Source: Pelomyxa schiedti (Eukaryota; Evosea; Pelobiontida; Pelomyxidae). From it: a DNA stretch of 64,000 nucleotides. Below are positions 44,269 through 56,508 of the stretch, piece after piece; position 1 is the first letter of the stretch; each line of letters begins with the position of its first letter. The notes beneath the pieces are model-generated. The model was not told where the DNA came from, made no database searches, and worked only from the letters and a program-made list of their open reading frames with translations. The position numbers and the translations under genes are program-made. The DNA lies in contig JAHLWZ010000702.1 in assembly GCA_020536535.1 (NCBI GenBank), positions 67,452 through 131,451 of the forward strand, read 5' to 3'.

Positions 44269-45946
44269 ATGTCAGCCAGCAGCACCCCCGACCCTTCGAC
44301 GCCGCCGTCGACGTCGACAGCGACACCCACGCCGACGCCGCCTGCGAGCGCATCCGCGCAACACAGTTTCTTCCAGCCTTCGTTCTTGAGGTTACTTGAG
44401 GACCCCAGTGTCAGGACAGTGATGATGTGTGGGTGTGGTGGCGGCTTCGACTTTGTAAGTGGCCCCCCCCCCCGTTGTAGCCGTTGTTGAACGACATTTG
44501 ATTTATGGTTCAAGGTTCACAGTATGGCGTTGTATCCTGAGCTTAAACGACTCGGAAAGACTGTCATCGTCGGTGAGCTGCTTTTTATTTTTATTTTTAT
44601 TTTTTGAAATAAATTGTTACGATTCCATTGTAACTTGAGACAGGGAGTTTCTCTTTTGGGAACACTTCCGAGATAAAGGAACCTGTATATTGGCGACACC
44701 CAGTCCTCACTGACTGTGTCGTCAAGGTGAGTTTTTGCACGACTTCCCATATGGTTCCTCCACTTCCATTTAGAAAGTTACTGCTGCTAGCGCCTGCTCG
44801 TCATTCTATGCCCCAGAGCACCATATATGTGAGTACTTGGATCTCAAATACCCTGACGAAGCTCCACACTTTGCCTATGCTTATTATGCACGTAGCTTTA
44901 CACCAAAAGCTCTCAAAGACTTGTACTCGGTCTGCTATCATTCTTACTGGTAAAATGGTAACCATTTTAGAAATTTGTCACTGATCACTCCATTGATGGA
45001 ATACTTGCTGTTGATGGTGGATCAGACTCTCTTATGGTTGGTGATGAATCCGGTTCGCTAGTGGCACAAAGATTTCCCTTCTTATTTGCTTTGTAGGACT
45101 TGGAGATCCCATCGAAGATGCTGTTACCGTTGCAACAATTGCTAGTTTGGAACAGGTTAGGATGCGTATTTTGTGTGTGATGGGGCTTGGCTGCGACCGC
45201 TTCAATTGTGTTTCTGATGCTGCAACTTTAAGGTTTTTTCCTGATTACCCTTGCGACTCTCTCACCCAAAACAGAGCAATTGCAGAATTGACCTTGTTAA
45301 ATGGTTTTCTTGGTTCGGTTATGATGGAGCCAACGTTTCCTGGATTTATTTTTTACCGGGACTTACTGAAATTCATGTACAAACGGCAAGGCTTCAGGTT
45401 CGTAAATGGCTTCCCAATGCATATAACAAGTAATATCAGATCAGTCATTGCAGGAAGTATTGTAGCTTCTGGGGAAGGACACTTTGGAGGCAACTATGTC
45501 CCTGATTATCTTTCTTCTAGAGTTAGACCTGGGGAACTATATTTGTGGCCTCTCATGGCTGCCCTGTGGACATTCGATCCCGTGGTTGTTGCGCAGCGGT
45601 CACACATATGCACCGTGATTAAGGATTGCAACACGATAGACCAAATGTACACTGAGGTTGCCAAGATGAGAAGAACTGTTAGAAACAGGTCCATTTGTTC
45701 TCCAAACCTGCGCTCACACTCTCAAAAAACACAGATCTCTGGAGACGTTACCAACAACCAACACAGGCTGGTCCCTACTGTGAAAAGATGTTTAAAAACC
45801 TCAACCCCCACGAGCGTGGTTGCTCTAAGATTTCTCTTTTTCCCCAAATAGCAAGGAACAAATTAAGAAATCTTATGAATTGCGAAAAAGATTGTTGTTG
45901 TATTTACAGAACCAAAACCTACGCGACTTCACCCAGCAGCAGTTAG
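44269..45946 (+). CDS. DUF1152 family protein with low-complexity N-terminus
   Basis: The first exon is 44269-44454 (phase 0), and about seven more follow. The start is Ser/Thr/Pro-rich (MSASSTPDPSTPPSTST), then VRTVMMCGCGGGFDFVHSMALY, which matches the Gly-rich N-terminal motif of DUF1152. Later come ILAVDGGSDSLMVGDESG and GDPIEDAVTVA, the family's core (VDGG-x-DSL-x-GDE, GTP-x-ED), then ILCVMGLGCDRF, EGHFGGNYVPDYLSSRV and LWPLMAALWTFD. DUF1152 proteins are ATP-grasp-like or nucleotide-binding in appearance, with no settled function. The 3' end is uncertain: an open frame stops at 45851, but a joint near 45810 to an exon ending QNLRDFTQQQLGGRAT (stop ~45940) reads better. Confidence 0.75.
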
Positions 45947-46004
45947 GCGGGAGAGCCACCTGATAGTACACTCAACTGACTAAAATGATTTCGTTGTCCT
46001 GCCA

Positions 46005-47381
46005 TCAGAATCGGCGGAACAAGTCGCTCTCGAGGAGTGCAGCAGCCGATGGGCGGCTGCTTGGGTCAGGGCTGAGCAAACTTGACATAACCTTGTTGTG
46101 AGTCAGTGGGGAGTTTCTGAACAGAGAGGGTCTACGTGTTCAAACTGCCAAGAATGTGGCCACCCAAGAGGGGCTGCAGGGAATGACCACCCAGAACGGA
46201 GTGCACACCACAAGGGACCCTATAAGTAGATAAGTTACGTTATTAACATTTTAGAACACAATACCCGCGTCGGGATCTCTACGTTGTATGCTAGTTCCAT
46301 TATTGAAATCCCCAAGCTGAACATGTCTGCAGCCGGAGTGACTGTGTCGGAGTTATTTAGGAGCTCTGGGGCCATGTATGCACTGTCGCCTTCTGTTTTG
46401 TTCTTTGAACGAATTTGACAGCTATTTCCAAAGTCCCCCAGCTTCACTGCGCCGTTGGCAATAAGGCAGTTTTCCAATTTTATATCTGAGTCGGGTTAAT
46501 ACAAATACTGACAATGTGAAACTTACCCAAATGCAGGAGGTTCTTAGAGTGGATATGAAAGAGAGCTCTGAGGATATCCCTCATAAAACCTAGTACAACA
46601 GAGGGGCTCAAGTAATAGCCAGGTTCGCCGGGTTTGTGCTTGGATAGATGCTTGAGATGGTAGGTCTTGAGATTGCCTTCTGGACACAATTCCATCAAGA
46701 TGTTCAACGTATTTCCTGCTTCCCTAATTGCATGTTACTGATACTACAGAGAAACAATATTCCGGAGACTCACCAGTAGCTGTAGACTTGAACAATATTT
46801 GGGTGAGATCCCAACAAACTCACTGATTGTATTTCGGAGTCCTTAGTCAAAGGCGATCTTTGGGAGCATTCTTTGAGTGCGTATCTTTTTCCATTTCCAT
46901 TGTATGTTACGACAAAAACCTGCAGAAAAGGTAAGTGAGAACGCAAATACAAGATATTAGGCACCTCGCCAAAAGTGCCCCTTCCAATTGGAGGACCCTC
47001 TTTCTCAAAATCTGTAGAGGAGATACGCTTTGACTTCTTTTTCCATGTCAAGGCCACAGGGGTCGACGTTCTAGTCGAATGATGCCCCGCCATCATTGCT
47101 TTATTCTTTCGCTCCTGCTTGATTGATGGTGGTAGAGTCAGCCTCTGTGCCGAAGTCGTGGTTTTTGTGCGTAAGAGAGAGCACAGAGCAGCCGGGTCAG
47201 ATCCGCTTTGTGTAATGCGTTCAGCCATTGTGGAATCTGGAAAACCAGACATGTCAGGAAGTGCTCTTGTTGAGCTAGGCTTTGGTGGCTTGGGCATTGG
47301 GGAGATCTCCTGAGCTTCATCGGGTGCCACCAGATCCAATTTTTTTGACGCAGTGCCAAGTTCCTCGTCGGAGGCCATCAT
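46005..47381 (-). CDS. protein kinase, Myt1/Wee1-like
   Basis: Start MMASDEELGT at 47381. An N-terminal ~130 residues are disordered and Ser/Pro/Lys-rich. The kinase begins with EGPPIGRGTFGEV (glycine loop), then GKRYALKEC (VAIK Lys). Introns split LMELCPEGNLKTY and the catalytic loop LLHLDIKLENCL (HRD appears as HLD, as in Myt1/Wee1), LGDFGNSCQ (DFG) and EGDSAYMAPELLN, which is the EGD-x-x-YMAPELL of PKMYT1/Wee1. ADMFSLGISIMELAYNVEIP fits too. The C-terminus has LSPDPSSRPSAAALL. Myt1/Wee1 kinases phosphorylate CDK1 on Thr14/Tyr15 to hold mitosis. No membrane span is seen near the C-terminus, unlike animal Myt1. Catalytic Asp and Lys are present, so it should be active. Confidence 0.78.
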
Positions 47382-47851
47382 AAAAAACCCAGGACAATGC
47401 TGAGATATCACGCAGGCAATTGGTGTCAAAAACGTTGATTGTTGGGATTGGTTGTGCTTGTGCGCAAGGTAGTTTAAGTGTCTTTTTTTTATTATTATTA
47501 TTTTTCTTTTTCTCGTAGTTTGTTCCGGTTAACTGATCAAGAAAAATTGGTCCTGTGCCGGTTTTTTTTTGCGAGAAGTCTGGTCGAACATGTCGCTCGA
47601 GACATGAGATGAGAAAGTTTCCCCTTTAAGGAACTCAACGACCCAATTCTGGGTTGTGCAATTCTGTTGCATGGATGTGCCATTTGTTCCATTTCCAGGT
47701 ACGGGGCAACACCCGAGACCCGTGGGCCCCAGGACCCGGCATAAAAGAAATGTGTATTGTATTGCATAAGAAGGAAGGACGAAGGAATCGTGGGGGGCTT
47801 AAAGAGGCTGGATGGACTGCTTCCCAGCCCAGTGTTGATTGATTTGTGGAA

Positions 47852-50156
47852 ATGAAAACTATGGGGTGGTTGTGGGTGGTCGTCGGTCTTACGGCCGTCG
47901 TTGAGGCCGCTATAAGGGTCGACAACGCTACAAAGATGTTTGTGGACGAATACGGCAGGTTTGTGGCTTTTCTGACTCGCCTCCGTTCGAACGGTTTTTC
48001 TTTAGGCAAAGATTCTTCCACGGAGTCAATGCCGTGTACAAGACGGATCCATACATGCCCGTCACGGACTATTTTGATCCGCAGCTGTCACTTTGTGTAA
48101 GCAGTGCTATTTTTTTCATTTTAGGCACGCAAATTGTGCTAACACGTGAGCAGGAACAGGACATGGAAGATTTGTGGAACTGGGGAATGAATGCTGTTCG
48201 GTAATTCCCTTTTTACTACAGACTCTCTACGCTCACTTTCTCAATAGCCTTGGTGTCATGTGGCCCGGTGTCGAGCCATCTAAGGGTCAATACGATACGA
48301 CTTACCTCAGTTCTATGGCTAAAATTGCTAGTGATCTTTCTGCACACGGAATATACACAATAGTCGGTATGCAGCTCTTCCGACAATCGGACTTGGGTAA
48401 TATTTTCCAGACTTGCACCAAGATGTCTATAGTAGGCATGAATGTGGCGAAGGTAAATGACTTTTTTTTTTTTTGAACATGAAGAACAAGAAATCACGTA
48501 AACTTTCCAATAGGCGTTCCTGATTGGGCTACGTATATTCCCGCTGATGTTGAACCATTCCCTGCTCCTTTACGCAATGTCACCCTCGACTTTGACCCCA
48601 CAACAGGTTTTATTTACTCCCAATTCTATTTTCCCAACCATCCCAGGATATCCTACCATTGAAAGCTGCCTTCTGTATGATTTCTTCAAGTATTACTTCA
48701 CGAAAGAAACAGGTTAGACACTTATTCTTTTTCCCTTTATTTACGCTATCAGGTGCTGTGTTCCAGGCCCTGTATGATAATACCAATGGTATACAGACAA
48801 GGTAGAAGGTAAAAAAAAAATGAACTTGATTTAAACATATGTAGCTGGGTCAACTTCTGGGTCGAAGTTGCAGGATACTTCAAGGATATTGACGGAGTTT
48901 TAGGCTATGAACTTATTAATGTAGGGCTTCTTTCTTTTAGGCATAACTCTCACCTCCACATAGGAACCGGTAATAATGGCAGGTATTTATTTTTCCATTG
49001 ATTTGGAATTAGTGGGCTGGTGACATCTATGGGAAGAGAGGGCTTTTCATCCCTGGGGAAGCTGATAGAGTAAATTTGGCTCCTATGTACGAAGCTGCAA
49101 ATGATGCCATTCGACAAATTGATGATGTGAAAATGCTTTTCTTTGAGAAGGCTACAGTTAACGTGATTGGACCAACTGGATTAGGCTATGGTAGGACTGA
49201 GTCTTTTGGGCATCCTAATTATCATCGAAGGTCCTGGAGGAGCTGCCTATAGTGACAGACAGGTGTACAGTTACCATAATTATTGTGGATCTGTGGATGA
49301 AGATGGGAATCCTGTTAAAGTAATGCTTTGCGACGGTAGCCTCACAACAAGTTGTAGCTATCTGATCAGCCATTCAGGGGAAGAAGATGTACAATGGCAA
49401 CAAGAAATGCGAGACATTGAAAACTTGGGCTGTGGTGGTTTCATGACAGAGTATCCTTTCACTTCTAGAAGTTTCTACTCACTTCCCAGACAAGGTTTGG
49501 AGCTGTCTCTGGAAATTCTTCTATAGTCATCCGTAATCTTAACTTTTTAATGGATCTTGTACCTTCCTCCAACGTTTCTCTTAAGTTTAACACATTTCCC
49601 ATAGACTGACAAATACCAGCAAAGTTGGGCGTACTGGCAATTTAAGAAATACAATGACTTTACTACAGTCAATGGCACTGACTTTATTACCTTCCAAGTT
49701 TCTGCTTACTCTAAGATCAGGTGGCGAGTCCTTTTACTCTGATGATGGCACTATTCAAACGGAGAAGGTATGATGACGGAAAGGAAGAGAGTTCCTAACC
49801 TTTACGGCAGGTGGCGGCAATCACTCGGGCCTATCCACAAGCTATTGCGGGCACAATTAACTCATACCAGTTAGATAGAGCAACTGGAAAACTAACTGTT
49901 GACTACAACATCAACAAGGTTGCCGCAAAAAACCCTCCATACATTACTAGCCCTAACGACAATGCAGGCCATATCGCAGCCCACGGATATCTACGTAAAT
50001 GTTGCTATGAACTACCCAAAAGGTGTCAAAGTATCAATGACACCCGATAACGTTGCCACCTACAGCTACAGCAACAACCACGTACACATTACTCCGTTAG
50101 CCTCCACCCCCGACGGCACCAATATTGTTGTTACCGTCACAGAGAGCCTTTTGTAA
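47852..50156 (+). CDS. secreted endoglycoceramidase-like glycosyl hydrolase (GH5)
   Basis: About fourteen exons from MKTMGWLWVVVGLTAVVEA (signal peptide) at 47852 to the stop at 50156. Family anchors in order: RFFHGVNAVYKTDPYMP, WNWGMNAVRLGVMWPGVEP, TIVDLHQDVYSRHECGEGVPDW, YELINEPWAGD (acid/base Glu in NEP), QVYSYHNYCG and FMTEFGAVSGNS (nucleophile Glu in TEFG). All six lie on separate exons and only read correctly after splicing. A C-terminal beta-sandwich (KLTVDYNIN, DIYVNVAMNYPKG) ends the protein, as in known endoglycoceramidases. The enzyme cleaves the glycan from glycosphingolipids outside the cell or in the lysosome. In a phagotroph it would serve prey-lipid digestion (inference). Confidence 0.85.
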
Positions 50157-50186
50157 ACGCGTTTGGGAACTACATAATGAAATCTT

Positions 50187-53100
50187 TTATGGGTTTGCAA
50201 GTCTTTCAATTAGTTGTTGGGCTGTGGGTCTTTCCTCTGGGGTGTGCAAAAAGCACTTGAGCATGATGTCATGAGCCCATTGTGGGCAAACGGGTACGAG
50301 TTTGTAGTTGCCGGATGTAGTTGCAAGGCCAGTTGAGGTGGAAATTGAATCAGGAGTTAGACTTGGCGAGAGGGTGGGGCTCAGCGGGGGTAGCTTGGGC
50401 GAAAGAGAGAGGGAGCGGCGGTCCGAGTGCGGGGAGAGGGGCGGGGCGGAGGGGCTTGGTGGCCGCGGGGCAGGTCCGGGTGGGAGCGGAAGCTGCAGTG
50501 GCTGTGATGTGGGAGAGCGGGGGGGTGGTGAGTGGGGTGGGGGCGGCGGTGAAGGGGTGAACCGCGTGGTGGAGGGACTGGAAGCAGAGCTCGAGGTCGA
50601 GGTGCTTTTGGCTTTGTTACGTGGGTTGTGGGTGGTGAGCCGTGCAAAAATTGAGAGGCGTTGTTGTTTGGGTGGTGACGCTGGGGGTGTTGATTCTATA
50701 ATGGCCAACTGTTTGTCAGTTGGAATTGTTGGTTGGAGTCTGGGCGACGAGGTTAATGGAGTAGGGGGGAGCGCCTTGGAGTGGGGCATAAGTGTTGGTC
50801 TGCTGTCACCGTCATTTGGAACGACTGATTGTGAATGTGGTAGATTACTGTCGGCAGAAGGTACTATCGTTGAAGTCGGGGCCGCCGCTGTTATACTTGA
50901 TGCAGCAATCAACGGTTCTAGTATAATCACATTTCGAGGCGATAGCGGGGGCAATGTTGGTGACAACTGTGGAGATGCTGGTGTAGACATGAACTTGGGG
51001 GTTCCCACAGTCTTTGTCAGACATTCAGAGTTTTCCTCAATGACTGATTTCATTGGAGGGGAAGGACCAACAAGCCCTTCAATCAAGGCTTTTCTCACAG
51101 AATCTTGACGCAAGGAAAATTGGGTTCGAGTGAGCCCTGTTGTGTGATCAAGACGAAGTTGTGCTTGACTGTATAGAGGATTGCCATATAAATGTGAGAA
51201 AGGCGATGTGAAAGGGTCATTCAACTGTCGGAGGAGAATGCCTGATCACAGTTACAACAATAGCTTTTGTCTGTACGGTATACCGTAACACCAGATATCA
51301 GCTTTGGTGTCATGCTTAGCTCCTTTTAAGACTTCAGGTGCAAATGTGTCCATTTCCGGTCGGATATCTGCTGTAGTACCGCCATAAAGGAATTCTGATA
51401 GACCGAAATCCGAGATCTGCAATAGGATTAAATTTGCTGTTTAAACCCGTCTAAAGTTTACCTTGGCCCATGGGCCTGATCCCTCCATCTCCAAGCTGCA
51501 TATAAATATATTCCCTCATGAAATATAAGAAGGTGTTTGCATATTGATGTTTAACTACCTGCATGCAAGTCACTGTGTACAAGAGGTGGTGACTGGTTGT
51601 GAAGGTGAGCCAATCCACAGGCTATATCCAGCATAATTTTTTTCCTTAATTCTGAGGGAAGTATGGATTCCATGAAGTCTCTCTTTTTTTGGAGATCCGT
51701 CTGGAAGTCCTGATCTTGGCTTTTAGAGGGAGTAGTTGCAGTGGTCGATGGACTGGGCTCTTCAAGAGACTCTGAAAGTTCCAAAATAAAAGAAATTAAG
51801 TTGTGCAAATCAGGCTTTTTCAAAGAGAGCTCTCTCCCGTTGCACTTCGTTACAGGATGAATAAATTCCATCACAAGCCTAATTTGTGGTTGCAAGCAGA
51901 CACCGTAGAAGCGCACTAAATTTCTATGGTGGCCAATGGTGTTCATTATACCGGCTTCGTACACGAACTCAGCTAATCCCTCCTGGGAATGTGGCTCTTT
52001 GACAGCAACCATATTTCCCCGCCATTCACCTTTCATAACTTTTCCATAGCCACCTTGAGCAAAAGCAGAATGGGCTACTACAAGATCGGCAGGGGCAATA
52101 ACTGGCAAGTGTGATAAAGCAATATCGGGAGCCACGATTGCAATCGGAACCAACGAACCCGTCAGCGCTGCAGAGACTAGAGCGGGGACTAGAGCGGTGC
52201 TAGTCCGCCCAGTTGAGTGTACTGAAGGACAGTGCAAGTTCCCGTGACCAGACTTTACAGCGGCAATGCAGTCTTCCAAAGAGAATACATGGATGGAGTC
52301 AAGATTTGTCACCTCAGAGGCAGATTGCTAAGAGTAGTGTGAGAATGAGTACTCTGTCATTATGTTCATTTTACCTTGCACAAAGAGCACTGCGATCTAT
52401 GCTTGCGGGCAGCACAATATGAGCAGGGAAAGACTTGAACAACGTCAGGCATTATACTTGGGTAGCAACTTCGAATGAAAGCCATTGCAGCGCTGATTAC
52501 ATTTGCAAACATCATGCACACGTCACTTTTCAACCGTACCTCAGACCCTTCTCCATGGGTATCGGCAGAAAATACTTGAATGGACAGACAGTGTTTTTGT
52601 TGTTCGTCGGTACATTCTATTAAGAGAGTTGCAGTTTCCACCTTAGTAGCTACGGCGGTCGAGGAAAACTGCAAAATTAAACCAGATTTCCACATGGATA
52701 ACGGTAGAAGTCCAGGAATTCCCAATAGGCGGACAGTGAATCTGGAGAAAAATCCAATTGGAATAAAAGGTAACTCAAATTCTCTGCTACTCAAAGCGGC
52801 AATGGGTTTCAGTGAAGTCATAGTGGCAGGAGAAAAAAAGGGGCACCAGGGGGTTGAGCTATCATTCAATGGGCAAAGTGATGGAAGTAGGCAAGGGATT
52901 AGAATTTTCCCTTCGGACATGCAATGGGCAATCTCAAATAACTGCAACAATTCCAGAAGCGAGTTATGCATGTCAGAGTGAAACTTGGAGAAAACGTGCT
53001 TAAGGTTTCGCTTTTCTAAAAAGCCATTTGATAACCAGCCACTACTGCCACTGATAGTTATCACAGTTTTCATCACATCAGACAACCATTGAGGTTTAAG

Positions 53101-55022
53101 AACAACAATATCTGACAGAGCATGAGGAGCATTATCCTGAGCCAGAGTCGCTTTAGTGTCTTCAACAGATACAGCTGTAGGCGTGCTAGATCTTTTAGCA
53201 ATACTACCAACTGTCATGAATCGGAAGTGAATGATTGCACCAGAGTCAGCAAGAAAATCTGAACACCTTAACAAAGTGAACTGTAACTTACATCTGAGAG
53301 TGGGATTTACATGTTGATTTCCTGCCAGTCTACACTTTGTTCACAAACTGAAGAAATTGGAGCACTATCCAAGACTTCGGCCGTTCCAGTGCCTACCCTG
53401 GAGTTTAACGCTATCAGTACAAATTCATTCCAATACATGGTAGGCTGGGATTTCGATTTCTTTGTGATATGGTTGTACAAGGTTTCCCAAGTTTTGGGAA
53501 CTTGTACAACGGTCTTACAACATAGTTCCTCCAAATATGATGCTACATCAGCAACACCAGTTGATGAGTATTGAGCTTCCACTGGATTGGAAGGGTTCAT
53601 TGTGAGACCATCTCCAGTTTTTGTACTCAACGCAAATGACCCTGCAATAGCGGATTTCCCACGAGAACCCAACATTCGATCTTGTTTGAAGAGAGAGTTC
53701 AATCTATTGATTACATATAATAGCGAACTGACAACTGCATCGTCACTGGCTACTTGATCCATGTGAGTTCCAACAATTACTGTGATTTGAGGGGATGATG
53801 GTGCCACAGAGTTGGCTCTGCTTCTCTGAGATGCCTTGATTTGCTTCAACCAATATATAACCCGATGCATAGAAGGGGGAACGGATTGAGGCGCGCTATG
53901 GTTCGCACTGGCGGACTCCTTTTCCAATAGTGCTAGTTCTTGAGATATAGCAGCAATGTTAAACAGAAGGAGATAGACAGAGTCAGATGTCAAGAAGAAC
54001 TGATGGGAAGGGTAGAGCACTTCCTGCCCACCTGTTTCCATTAATAAAAAAGCTACAATGCGCTCCTACACACCAAGATCCCAAGCAGTCCAGAAAAATT
54101 TGCCAGTTTTTGTCATTTTGAATTCCTTTTGAACTGCAATGCCATCTGTTGCAACATTTTTACCTCCTGTATTGACCGCCTTCCTTTTAGCAAGACATTT
54201 CAGGAGTGTAGTTTTTCCAGCTGCCTCCTCGCCTACCATTAGCAATTTTTTGTTCCACCAACACACAGGCACTCCATTGTATTTCAGAAATTGGCTCAAT
54301 TTACTCCATGGTTGGTGCCTGAATGATTCTGGAATCAGAGACAAAGGGTTACCATCCAGTGTCACTTCAGGGATTTCATGCAGGCTGCTGGGTAACGTTT
54401 CCAGTAAGTTGGCAGAAACGTCAAGTGACGTACAGCCAGCGTACAAAAGGCCCTCACACAACAGGGGTGGGAATGACTTCAAAGCTAGGTTGCTGAGATC
54501 GAGAAATTTCATGACTCCACCAGAAAAAGAAACAGCCACGTTTACAGCATCCCAGTTTCCAGCCTTAGCCCAAATCCTTGCCATAAACTCAACCAATGTT
54601 TGTGTTGTGTCGTCTTCCGATTTTTCTCTTTCCATCAGGATGCACAATAACTCAGAGGCATGCCAGCTCTGAAATTGGTCAATGAAGACACAGCCTTTTT
54701 TCATAAGCTGTAGGGCGACATGGAGTGTTTTACATGAAGCCATCACACTCAAAATTCGAGATGAATCATCAATCAAGGAACAGCTGCCAAGTCGAGTTGA
54801 GTTGAGCCAGTGATGTTTATGGTTTTGAATGAGGCCAACAGCTAGAGACAGAACGTTGCAATTTCCGGTGAGAGCTGATCGCTCAACAATGTTTGCAAGA
54901 GCATTTCTACATTCCCCAGTAACACAGATCGAATCAAAGTCTATACCAGATAAAAGTTGTTGCTGTGTGACTTTGTTGTGCTCCACTGCTGAGTTGCAAG
55001 CAGAAATGGAAGATTCGGACAT
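50187..55022 (-). CDS. Roco family kinase: LRR, ROC GTPase, COR, TKL kinase with a long insert
   Basis: Starts MSESSISACN at 55022; first exon 54074-55022. A short LRR segment (LDLSNLALKSFPPLL, LDVSANLLETLPSSL) leads to the ROC domain: VGEEAAGKTTLL (P-loop), TAWDLGGQEVLYPSHQFF (switch II) and VGTHMD (G4). The COR region follows (LKPQWLSDVMKTVI, EKILIPCLLPSL-like). The kinase has AQGGYGKVMKGEWRG, VAVKEP, HSDLHAGN (HRD altered to HSD), ISDFGLSEF and DIWCYGILLRQL. About 230 Pro/Ser-rich residues then interrupt the C-lobe before VPVCPQWAHDIMLKCF and ERPTAQQL. Roco proteins couple GTPase dimer state to kinase output (family knowledge). The stop is 31 bp from the end of the convergent endoglycoceramidase gene. 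Confidence 0.87.
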
Positions 55023-55158
55023 GCTATTACCTAGACGGAATGAGAAGCGATTGTATTACGGACCACTAACAAGTAAAATCTACAGAAATAAGAGTACAGT
55101 TGTCTACAATTGACGAAAGGAAATATGTTGAACTTTCGTCACTGAGAGAGTTCCCTGT

Positions 55159-56361
55159 TTACAAGAGGTTCACAACGAAAAAGACCAAAGGGGGGGTGAG
55201 CTGGGACACACAGCCTAAGTTCAATGTAGTTAATGTACTATTACGCCTCAGTGCAGTAGCAATTTGTTTGAATCCGGGGTCGCCAATAGAGTTACCTGGG
55301 GAAAGACTGTACCAATAACATAGAAAAGGCATGGGTGAATGAGGGACCTCTAATATCGAGAGATGTCACAGTGTTGTTCGTCTTTAACCAGGTTCCTAGT
55401 ACTTCTGCTCCTGGGTCTTCGAGGGCATTACCTATTTATTTAGTTAATTTTTTTTTTTTTTTTTTTTTTTTGCAGGTTGATGACCTCCAATGTCAAGTAT
55501 ACTTAAAGTTGTATTAACATCCAGTGCTTCCAGAATGATGGATGTCCCATCGATTCCAATTTCGTTCTCTTGACGAAAGATAAGTTTACTTTCCAATTTC
55601 GGTTGGCACACCTCTCAAGTTCAGGTTTGTGAGGGAGGAATTGAATTTTAAGGCTTCGGAAAGATATTCAGCACCCTCTTCACCAATCATATTGTCTTAG
55701 TATGGTAAAATAAGACATCGACAATATCAAGAGCAAGAGAACTTCGTAGTTGCAAATTTGTCAAAACTTTGTTTGTTTTCAGTGCCTCAGAGAGCACTTT
55801 TGTCCCAGGATTTCCCAAATCATTCTCTGCAATGCAAATTGAGATAGAAACAGAGGAAGGTGGAGAAACTCTGTAAAAGCAAAGAGGTAATGGAAGCATT
55901 ATCTCTCAAAAGATCTGCAAGGGCTTTTGCACCCACCTCCGAAATAGAATTATCTTTTCGTATTAGAGACTGAATACCGTGATTTACAAATACTTCCAAG
56001 ATCAAGCAAAGTAATGGAACTGAGCCTAAGAGCACTGGAGACAAATCTCACACCCTCATCACCAATAAAGGTTTCTTTACATAGGGAAATTTAGTGCAAG
56101 AAACGCAAGGAAAAACAAGGGGAAGAAAGAAAAGAAAAGACCCTAAACTTTGCATGTTCAGAGACGTGACTGATTTACATGATTTTAGAGAGTCAGCAAT
56201 GAGCCTGGCACCATCTTCGCGCACACGGAGGCCTGTTTAGTTCTTTTAGTTCCATAAATACTTCACCTCTGAAGCAACCAACCCAATAATTAATGAAAAT
56301 AACCTGAGAAAGACCAATCACGGGTGTCTTTCAGTGCCACCAAGGACTTGGCGTCGAACAT
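55159..56361 (-). CDS. ribonuclease-inhibitor-type leucine-rich repeat protein
   Basis: Starts MFDAKSLVALKDTRDW at 56361. At least seven repeats of ~28 residues follow the RI pattern, for example REDGARLIADSLKSCKSVT, FIGDEGVRFVSSALR, ISEVGAKALADLLRDNASIT, NDLGNPGTKVLSEALKTN, MIGEEGAEYLSEALKFNSS, NALEDPGAEVLGTWLKTN and NSIGDPGFKQIATALRRN. Most introns fall at the same place in the repeat, between the strand and the next helix, so exons correspond to repeats. No other domain is seen. Such proteins bind partners through the curved solenoid; the partner is unknown. One intron contains a 24-base A-run (plus-strand T) at 55448-55471. The stop is probably 55159, but the last exon edge was not independently confirmed. 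Confidence 0.72.
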
Positions 56362-56508
56362 TTTGTGTCTGTCTTTTATTCGCTCGTTTCGTTTAAGGTG
56401 ACCTTCACAAACAGAGAAAAGACAAGCAACACATCACTCAACGCGGCGCGTAATATTCAGTGATTGTGCATATCTGATGGACGAAAAATTGCGCAATTTC
56501 ACAGCCAC

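Noticed and set aside
50308-51108. 266-codon plus-strand frame
   Set aside because: Antisense shadow of the Pro/Ser insert of the Roco kinase; rich in Gly and Glu from reversed Pro/Ser codons and without a known domain.
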